Positions 55,574 through 60,464 of a stretch of DNA of 60,464 nucleotides are shown here, piece by piece. Each line of letters starts with the position of its first letter. Position 1 is the stretch's first letter. The DNA is from Pisciglobus halotolerans. Lineage in GTDB: Bacteria > Bacillota > Bacilli > Lactobacillales > Carnobacteriaceae. The notes beneath the pieces are model-generated. The model worked only from the letters and a program-made list of their open reading frames with translations, ran no database searches and was not told where the DNA came from. A program made the translations under genes and the position numbers. The stretch spans positions 1,016 through 61,479 of the forward strand of contig NZ_FOQE01000009.1 of the NCBI RefSeq assembly GCF_900113675.1, written 5' to 3'.

Positions 55574-57397
55574 ATGGCTTTTTCACACCAGACAAGAAAA
55601 CAGGCAATCCAACAAATGAAAGCAGAACAACTCGATCTGCTGATCATCGGCGGTGGGATCACAGGGGCAGGTGTCGCACTGCAAGCCAGTGCTGCCGGGA
55701 TGAAAACCGGTTTGATCGATATGCAGGACTTTGCTGAGGGAACGTCCTCTCGCTCTACGAAATTGGTTCACGGCGGGCTGCGGTATTTAAAAACATTTGA
55801 TGTTGAGGTCGTTGCGGATACTGTACAAGAACGTGCCGTTGTCCAAGGCGTCGCACCACACATTCCTAAACCGCAACCGATGCTACTTCCTATTTACGAT
55901 GAACCAGGTGCAACATTCAATATGTTTTCCGTCAAGGTGGCGATGGATCTTTATGATCGTTTGGCAAATGTGACCGATCCTCGCTATACAAACTATTTGC
56001 TGCAAAAGGAAGAAGTACTGGAAAGGGAACCCCAATTACAAAAAGAAAATCTTTTAGGCGGCGGTGTCTACTTAGACTACAAGAATAATGATGCCCGTCT
56101 AGTGATTGAAAACATCAAACGAGCCGCTCAAGATGGCGCACAGATCGCCAGCCATGTAAAAGCTGAAACGATTCTGCACAATGATCAAGGCAAAGTGAAT
56201 GGCGTACGAGCGAAAGATTTATTGACGGGTGAAACCTTTGATATCCAAGCCCGTTTGGTGATCAACACCAGCGGTCCATGGTCGGACTTTGTACGGGACT
56301 TGGACAAACGAGAAGATACCCCAGAACAAATGCGTCCAACAAAAGGGGTTCATTTAGTTGTAGATGCGAAGAAATTATCTGTACCGCAGCCGACTTATTT
56401 CGATACAGGCGACCAAGACGGACGAATGATCTTTGTGATCCCTCGCGAAAACAAAACTTATTTCGGCACAACAGATACCGATTATCATGGCGATTATGAC
56501 CACCCCACCGTTACAAAAGAAGATGTCGATTACTTGTTGGAGATCGTTAACCGTCGCTATCCAGGTGTGGGTTTGACGATCCAAGATATCGAAGCGAGCT
56601 GGGCTGGCTTACGTCCGTTGATTGCTTCAAATGGCGGTTCTGACTATAACGGCGGCAACAATGGCAGCCTTTCAGATCAAAGTTTTGAAAAAGTGATTGA
56701 TGTTGTTTCCAAATATCAACGCAAAGAAGCCTCACGCTGGGATGTAGAAGACGTACTGAGCAACTTGGAAAGCACACTTTCTGAAAATGAGTCTAACCCT
56801 TCAGCCGTTTCTCGCGGCAGTTCGCTTGAAACAGCCAAAGACGGCTTGATCACGTTAGCTGGCGGAAAGTTGACGGATTATCGCAAAATGGCAGAAGGCG
56901 CGGTTAAATTAGTACGCGATCGTTTAGCTGATGAATTTGACCAAACTTATACACTGATTGATTCTAAACGTTACCCTGTTTCTGGAGGCGAGATCGATCC
57001 TGCCAATGTAGAGGAAGAACTAGACAAAATCGCTCAAATAGGGATCGAAAAGGGCTTGAGCAAAAACGATGCAACCTACTTGGCTGATCTGTATGGATCA
57101 AACACGCAGAAAGTTTATGCCTTAATGGATGAACTAGAAGCTGCACCAGGATTGAGCTTGAAAGAGACGCTAAGCTTGCATTATGCATTGGAGGAAGAAA
57201 TGACGCTCAGACCGATCGACTTCTTCTGGCGCCGTACCAACCATCTGCTCTTTATGCGTGATGCACTGGATGATATCAAACAACCGGTGATAGACGAAAT
57301 GGCGCGCTACTATCAATGGTCAGATGAAGAAAAAAAACATCAGATGAAAGAGTTGGAAGCAGCGATTGCACAATCTGATTTAGCTGACTTAAAGTAA
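55574..57397 (+). CDS. glpO: Alpha-glycerophosphate oxidase
   Basis: A 607-residue FAD enzyme that oxidises glycerol-3-phosphate to dihydroxyacetone phosphate with O2, making hydrogen peroxide. FAD loop LIIGGGITGAGVALQA (about 23-38), GTSSRSTKLVHGGLRYLK (about 56-73) and SWAGLRPLI (about 336) are present. It is about 50 residues longer than GlpD dehydrogenases; the insertion around 350-400 (SDYNGGNNGSLSDQSF) is the hallmark of the oxidase. GGAGAG precedes the ATG. It forms an operon with glpK; peroxide removal must be handled elsewhere. Confidence 0.95.
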   Translation: MAFSHQTRKQAIQQMKAEQLDLLIIGGGITGAGVALQASAAGMKTGLIDMQDFAEGTSSRSTKLVHGGLRYLKTFDVEVVADTVQERAVVQGVAPHIPKPQPMLLPIYDEPGATFNMFSVKVAMDLYDRLANVTDPRYTNYLLQKEEVLEREPQLQKENLLGGGVYLDYKNNDARLVIENIKRAAQDGAQIASHVKAETILHNDQGKVNGVRAKDLLTGETFDIQARLVINTSGPWSDFVRDLDKREDTPEQMRPTKGVHLVVDAKKLSVPQPTYFDTGDQDGRMIFVIPRENKTYFGTTDTDYHGDYDHPTVTKEDVDYLLEIVNRRYPGVGLTIQDIEASWAGLRPLIASNGGSDYNGGNNGSLSDQSFEKVIDVVSKYQRKEASRWDVEDVLSNLESTLSENESNPSAVSRGSSLETAKDGLITLAGGKLTDYRKMAEGAVKLVRDRLADEFDQTYTLIDSKRYPVSGGEIDPANVEEELDKIAQIGIEKGLSKNDATYLADLYGSNTQKVYALMDELEAAPGLSLKETLSLHYALEEEMTLRPIDFFWRRTNHLLFMRDALDDIKQPVIDEMARYYQWSDEEKKHQMKELEAAIAQSDLADLK

Positions 57398-57493
57398 CTA
57401 AAGATGGTTAAAAGATGCGGATAATGTTGTGAATAGACAGTACTCTAGCTGCGTAATCTATTGGCTCCTATAAAATTGAACGACAGCAGTAAA

Positions 57494-57528
57494 AAAGAGA
57501 CCTTTCTTATCAGGAAAGGTCTCTTTGA
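57494..57528 (+). terminator. Terminator of glpKO
   Basis: AAAGAGACCTTTC (57494-57506) is perfectly complementary to GAAAGGTCTCTTT (57514-57526). The rest of the 57398-57765 gap shows no gene I can support. Confidence 0.8.
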
Positions 57529-57765
57529 GTATACAGATTCAAAACTTGTTTTGACTCGTTCATTCGTTTTTTTATACACGGAAGATCCACGACGTTTTTT
57601 AACTGTTCTATCTGATTTCAGAAAATCATCCTTTAGACCGATTAATTTTTGCCAAAAAAGTTTTATACTTAATTTATCATAAATGGAGCGAAAGGCATTT
57701 GTCTTAAACAAATAGAAACCTTTCATCAGCTTATGATCAATCTAAATGAAAAGGATAATGTCACC

Positions 57766-58050
57766 ATGAAAGTAAGAAAAAAAGCTGCAAAGACACCAAT
57801 TGGACAAGTTAAGTCTCTGAGTACGGCATTTTTCAAATCTGGTTTGAAAGGCAAAAAGAAGCTGGCTGTGTTAGGAATTATCCTTTACATCATCAGCCCA
57901 TTTGATTTAGTGCCGGACTTTATTCCATTAGCCGGTTATGCAGATGACCTCTTATTGCCGATTCTTTATTTTATTGCGCAATACTTGATGAATGATGAAT
58001 CTGAAGAAATGCCGAAACATAAAATAAAAGAAGCAGAAAAAGTATCTTAA
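57766..58050 (+). CDS. YkvA/DUF1232 small membrane protein
   Basis: A 94-residue protein of the DUF1232 family. The family signature YIISPFDLVPDFIPLAGYAD, followed by DLLLP, is complete (about 42-66), with one or two membrane segments around it and a charged C-terminus. AAAGGA lies nine bases before the ATG at 57766, and an in-frame ATG at 57733 lacks a site. Function unknown. Confidence 0.82.
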   Translation: MKVRKKAAKTPIGQVKSLSTAFFKSGLKGKKKLAVLGIILYIISPFDLVPDFIPLAGYADDLLLPILYFIAQYLMNDESEEMPKHKIKEAEKVS

Positions 58051-58067
58051 TCTTTGATCTGATGGCA

Positions 58068-58097
58068 GACCTTTCTTAACGGAGAGGTCTTTTTTTT
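58068..58097 (+). terminator. Terminator after the YkvA gene
   Basis: AGACCTTTC (58068-58076) and GAGAGGTCT (58082-58090), then TTTTTTT. Confidence 0.8.
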
Positions 58098-58140
58098 ATA
58101 GCACCAAATGGCTTAAGGAAAACAATTTGCCTTAACTCAA

Positions 58141-58554
58141 TCAAGGTGCAAAACCATAATAAAAAAAGATAAACAAAACATAGCCCAAAAAAGTTAGGAA
58201 AAGGCTTAATGTGAGGACAGAAAGCCATAAAAGAAATCGAAAACCTTTGAAAAGCTCCATTTGCTGTCTCCATTTGTGAAAGGCAAAAAATAAAGTGCCC
58301 CATAAAGGCAGAAGCATAGCTGCATAAAAAAAGGTGAGGCCGTTAAAGAAAAGATCGATACCGCTGTTATTGCTCGTTCTAATAAAATAGAAAGAGAAAA
58401 ATGAAAAAAACAAGATAAATAAAAGCTGTACAGTGATGGAATACAATCTGATCAGTTTTTGGTATTTTCCTAAAAAGTTTGCTTTCCAAAAGATGAAGCA
58501 GTACAGGGAAGCTAAGGGAATAGTAGTGGTCAATTGGCCTGCTAGGGGCATCAT
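58141..58554 (-). CDS. Small four-helix membrane protein
   Basis: A 137-residue protein with four hydrophobic stretches (about 6-22, 38-60, 70-92 and 105-132) and short basic loops. I recognise no family. The gene opens ATGATG behind AGAGGGAG. It follows a lipoprotein gene on the same strand by 39 bp, so the two may form one transcript. Confidence 0.7.
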   Translation of the reverse strand: MMPLAGQLTTTIPLASLYCFIFWKANFLGKYQKLIRLYSITVQLLFILFFSFFSFYFIRTSNNSGIDLFFNGLTFFYAAMLLPLWGTLFFAFHKWRQQMELFKGFRFLLWLSVLTLSLFLTFLGYVLFIFFYYGFAP

Positions 58555-58593
58555 GTTACTCCCTCTCTTTCTTTTTTCGGTTCAACGTTGAGA

Positions 58594-59013
58594 CTAAAGC
58601 TCGATCACAACTTTTACAATGCTCATTCCTGGGAGCTGCGGTGGAATCGACATGGTCATTGGTGCATTTTCGATCAAAGTCACTTCTGCCTTGGCCCCTT
58701 TTTTAACGTCTTCGATGGTCAAAGGAGTATTTGTCTCTTTGTCGACCAATGGAATCTCTTCGTTCATCAATAAAATCACTTCGTCTTGAGCAGCAGCATC
58801 AGTAGAAGGATCGACAGGCTCAAAATCTTTTAGCACAATCCGATTGTTCTCTTGGTCTCCCTGTTCTTTGACTTCAGCATGATACAACACAGTTTTTTCC
58901 TCCTTTTGACTTTCACTTGTTTCAGATGAGTTTGGTGTACGATCATCTGCTGAGTTGGCGCTGCAACCGAATAATAAGATTGGCGCCAACAGTAATATCA
59001 TCAGAGGTTTCAT
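58594..59013 (-). CDS. Small secreted lipoprotein
   Basis: A 139-residue predicted lipoprotein. The signal MKPLMILLLAPILLFGC has lipobox LFGC with Cys17 as the lipidation site, then a polar linker (SSETSESQKEEK) and a compact beta-rich domain of about 95 residues. AAGGAG precedes the ATG. No family recognised. It precedes a small membrane-protein gene on the same strand. Confidence 0.78.
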   Translation of the reverse strand: MKPLMILLLAPILLFGCSANSADDRTPNSSETSESQKEEKTVLYHAEVKEQGDQENNRIVLKDFEPVDPSTDAAAQDEVILLMNEEIPLVDKETNTPLTIEDVKKGAKAEVTLIENAPMTMSIPPQLPGMSIVKVVIEL

Positions 59014-59376
59014 TTGCTTGTCTCCTTTCTGTTAAATAGGATAGGGAAGCGTGTGATCTAGCGGCACGCCCTTTTTAATAAAGATCCATAGAATATTTTG
59101 ATGATGAGCCAGATAAGTCTTACCTGCTGAAGCAGATGACATTTGCTCTAGCCAAACAGAACGGTTTCAGTAACGTTACTTTCACCTGAGGTCTCTTGAT
59201 TCTAAATAATGGCGGTTTCATCTCTTAAAATAAGTATAGCGGAAAAAGCCAGCAGTTAAAATAGAATCGTTTCTGATTTGCTTGCCGTGAAGCAAAGACG
59301 ACCTAAAAAAACATTTTGTTTTACAAAAAAAGAGGCAAGCGTTACCCTAAAAGTAATTCATTAAGGAGGTTTTTTT
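59014..59376. promoter_or_regulatory. Divergent intergenic region between two lipoprotein genes
   Basis: No gene is seen. It holds a perfect 12-bp palindrome AGTAACGTTACT (59169-59180) and a weak cre-like site GGCAAGCGTTACCC (59334-59347) just before the plus-strand lipoprotein gene. A TTTACA (59320-59325) with TACCCT 17 bp on is a possible but weak promoter. Confidence 0.4.
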
Positions 59377-60219
59377 ATGAAGAATCTATCATATAAGTAT
59401 TTGATCACAGCAGGGGTATGCGGAGCTTTATTGGCGGGCTGTTCATCATCTAGTACCGAAACAGACCAAGATGCCGCGTCATCTTCGCAAGTAGAAGTAT
59501 CACAGAGTATGGATTCCACCAGCAGTATGAGCAGCGAATCAAGTGCTGAGTCAACGAGCAGCCAAGAAAGCACAACTTCTTCAAGCAGCCAAGAAGTATC
59601 CAGTTCTTCATCAGAAAAGAAAAACGATTCCTCTAAAACTGATGTCACTTCTGAAGCGAAAATGAATCAGGATGCCGTATTGCTGCCAACTTATTTTCCA
59701 ACAGATGGGGTAAATGCTGCATTTGAAACGAATAAAGAAGAAGCCTATACGGTTAATTATACAGACAGACAAGGAAATAAAATCGTTGATGTATCTGGAA
59801 CGATCTACACAGATGCAGACACAGCTTTAGAAAAAATGGAAGATAAAATGAATGGTGCTGTTTCAGTAGAGCCAAATCAAGAAACAGATGAAGACTTAGG
59901 ACATGGGATCACTGGTTATGGAGAAGGTGCTGCCGGTAATCAATACTTTAGTTGGGAAGAGGGCAAATGGGACTTCACGATCCATTCTCTGACACAGGAT
60001 GAAATGGATGCACCTGGCATTGCTAAAAAAGTCGTTGGTTATTTAGAAGAACATGCACTCCCAGCTCCAAGTGAAAAAGGAATGGTGTACATGGATTATC
60101 AACAAGGCGGAGATGACGTAGATGTTGAGATCATGTGGCAGAAAGAAGACCGTGTTTACGAATTACACACTTCTCAAGTCCCATTAGAAGCATTGAAAAT
60201 GGTTGTTTCAATGAAATAA
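59377..60219 (+). CDS. Serine-rich lipoprotein
   Basis: A 280-residue lipoprotein. The signal ends in lipobox LAGC (Cys22), followed by a long Ser/Thr/Glu-rich stalk (about 23-95, nearly half serine), then an acidic globular domain (about 96-280). The stalk probably spans the cell wall, placing the domain outside. AAGGAGG precedes the ATG. The globular part has no motif I recognise; DTALEKMEDKMNG and WEEGKWDFTIHSL stand out. Stalk length may vary between strains because of its repetitive codons. Confidence 0.82.
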   Translation: MKNLSYKYLITAGVCGALLAGCSSSSTETDQDAASSSQVEVSQSMDSTSSMSSESSAESTSSQESTTSSSSQEVSSSSSEKKNDSSKTDVTSEAKMNQDAVLLPTYFPTDGVNAAFETNKEEAYTVNYTDRQGNKIVDVSGTIYTDADTALEKMEDKMNGAVSVEPNQETDEDLGHGITGYGEGAAGNQYFSWEEGKWDFTIHSLTQDEMDAPGIAKKVVGYLEEHALPAPSEKGMVYMDYQQGGDDVDVEIMWQKEDRVYELHTSQVPLEALKMVVSMK

Positions 60220-60270
60220 GAAGACGATACTAGAAACGTTACCAAAATGGGATAAGAATGTTCTATAGAC

Positions 60271-60318
60271 AACTCAAAAAGCCTGGTTTCTGTTAAAAGA
60301 AATCAGGCTTTTTAGTTG
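60271..60318 (+). terminator. Terminator after the serine-rich lipoprotein gene
   Basis: AAAAAGCCTGGTTTC (60276-60290) pairs with GAAATCAGGCTTTTT (60299-60313), one mismatch; outer CAACT/AGTTG extends the stem. Confidence 0.88.
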
Positions 60319-60369
60319 CATCATCTTAAGATTTGGAACACGCGCAAATTAAAACCGATTCGAGCTGTG

Positions 60370-60464
60370 CTTAATGACAAACTCGAGGAGCTTATCACAT
60401 TTGAGTAGGCCATTATTGAGACTTAATGACAAACTCGAGGAGCTTATCACATTTGAGTAGGTCA
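60370..60464. repeat. 52-bp tandem repeat array 4 (type B-like), cut by the window edge
   Basis: Two units start at 60370 and 60422, exactly 52 bp apart, and the second runs off the window. Each holds ACTCGA and TTGAGT about 15 nt apart (pairing with one G-U) and the motif GAGCTTATCACAT, which also occurs in slightly changed form (GAGCTCTTATCACAT) in the nrd array. Confidence 0.8.

Noticed and set aside
57445-57726. 93-residue ORF on the minus strand in the glpO-ykvA gap
   Set aside because: It runs through the glpKO terminator, lacks a convincing binding site and has no recognisable domain.

Overview
The window looks like a low-GC Firmicutes chromosome, most likely Enterococcus or a close relative. 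The signs are a class Ib ribonucleotide reductase operon (nrdH-nrdI-nrdE-nrdF), a sufC-sufD-sufS-sufU-sufB operon, a glycerol kinase plus alpha-glycerophosphate oxidase pair of enterococcal type, a DUF2969 gene (a Lactobacillales family), a secreted C69 dipeptidase, a Met T-box upstream of metNPQ, CcpA-type cre sites and a Gram-positive SOS box. There is no rRNA, tRNA, insertion sequence, integrase or CRISPR array. Species is not determined.

Layout. 1-9.6 kb: an AEC transporter (minus), then alanine dehydrogenase, DUF2969, YihY, RodA, an ArsC/Spx-like protein and GcvH, then T-box-metN-metP-metQ. 9.9-14.5 kb: the nrd operon on the minus strand, with about 640 bp of repeats and long hairpins between nrdE and nrdF. 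14.7-21.5 kb: a class I glutamine amidotransferase and the suf operon, interrupted before sufB by a multi-hairpin element. 21.6-22.8 kb: an AT-rich island with a putative small structured RNA and a frameshifted HEPN Abi-family gene. 23-36.4 kb: semialdehyde dehydrogenase, acetyltransferase, a divergent transporter/M20 amidohydrolase pair, DUF2207 protein, multicopper oxidase, C69 dipeptidase, PgeF and a hot-dog thioesterase. 36.5-39.4 kb: a ridA remnant, the remnant of a second Y-family polymerase, and an SOS-controlled umuC-yolD operon. 39.6-50.7 kb: a 48-residue protein, purine permease, PfkB sugar kinase, PH-domain protein, aldo/keto reductase, uracil-DNA glycosylase-like protein, deoC, an M24-like protein lacking metal ligands, a GT2 glycosyltransferase and a polysaccharide deacetylase. 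50.9-57.4 kb: a pyridine-nucleotide-disulfide oxidoreductase homologue, an Mga-type regulator, glpK and glpO. 57.7-60.5 kb: YkvA, a small membrane protein and two lipoproteins.

The most unusual content is between genes. Four separate arrays (1-190, 10951-11275, 15567-15775, 60370-60464) all have an exact 52-bp period, which is five turns of B-DNA at 10.4 bp per turn. They fall into two sequence types that share one design: an imperfect palindrome of about 35 nt plus a link of 16-17 nt. Three further complex structured elements occur: a tandem pair of hairpins with compensatory stem changes between nrdE and nrdF, a multi-branched element between sufU and sufB, and a 258-bp element with 12-bp perfect terminal inverted repeats near 49 kb. 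The small RNA plus HEPN Abi gene resembles known abiF-type RNA/toxin loci; here the gene is broken by one base.

Two enzymes near the glycerol genes lack their defining residue at the canonical position: GlpK has Asn232 where enterococcal enzymes have the HPr-phosphorylated His232, and the Nox/Npx-like flavoprotein has Asn42 where the family has the redox Cys42.
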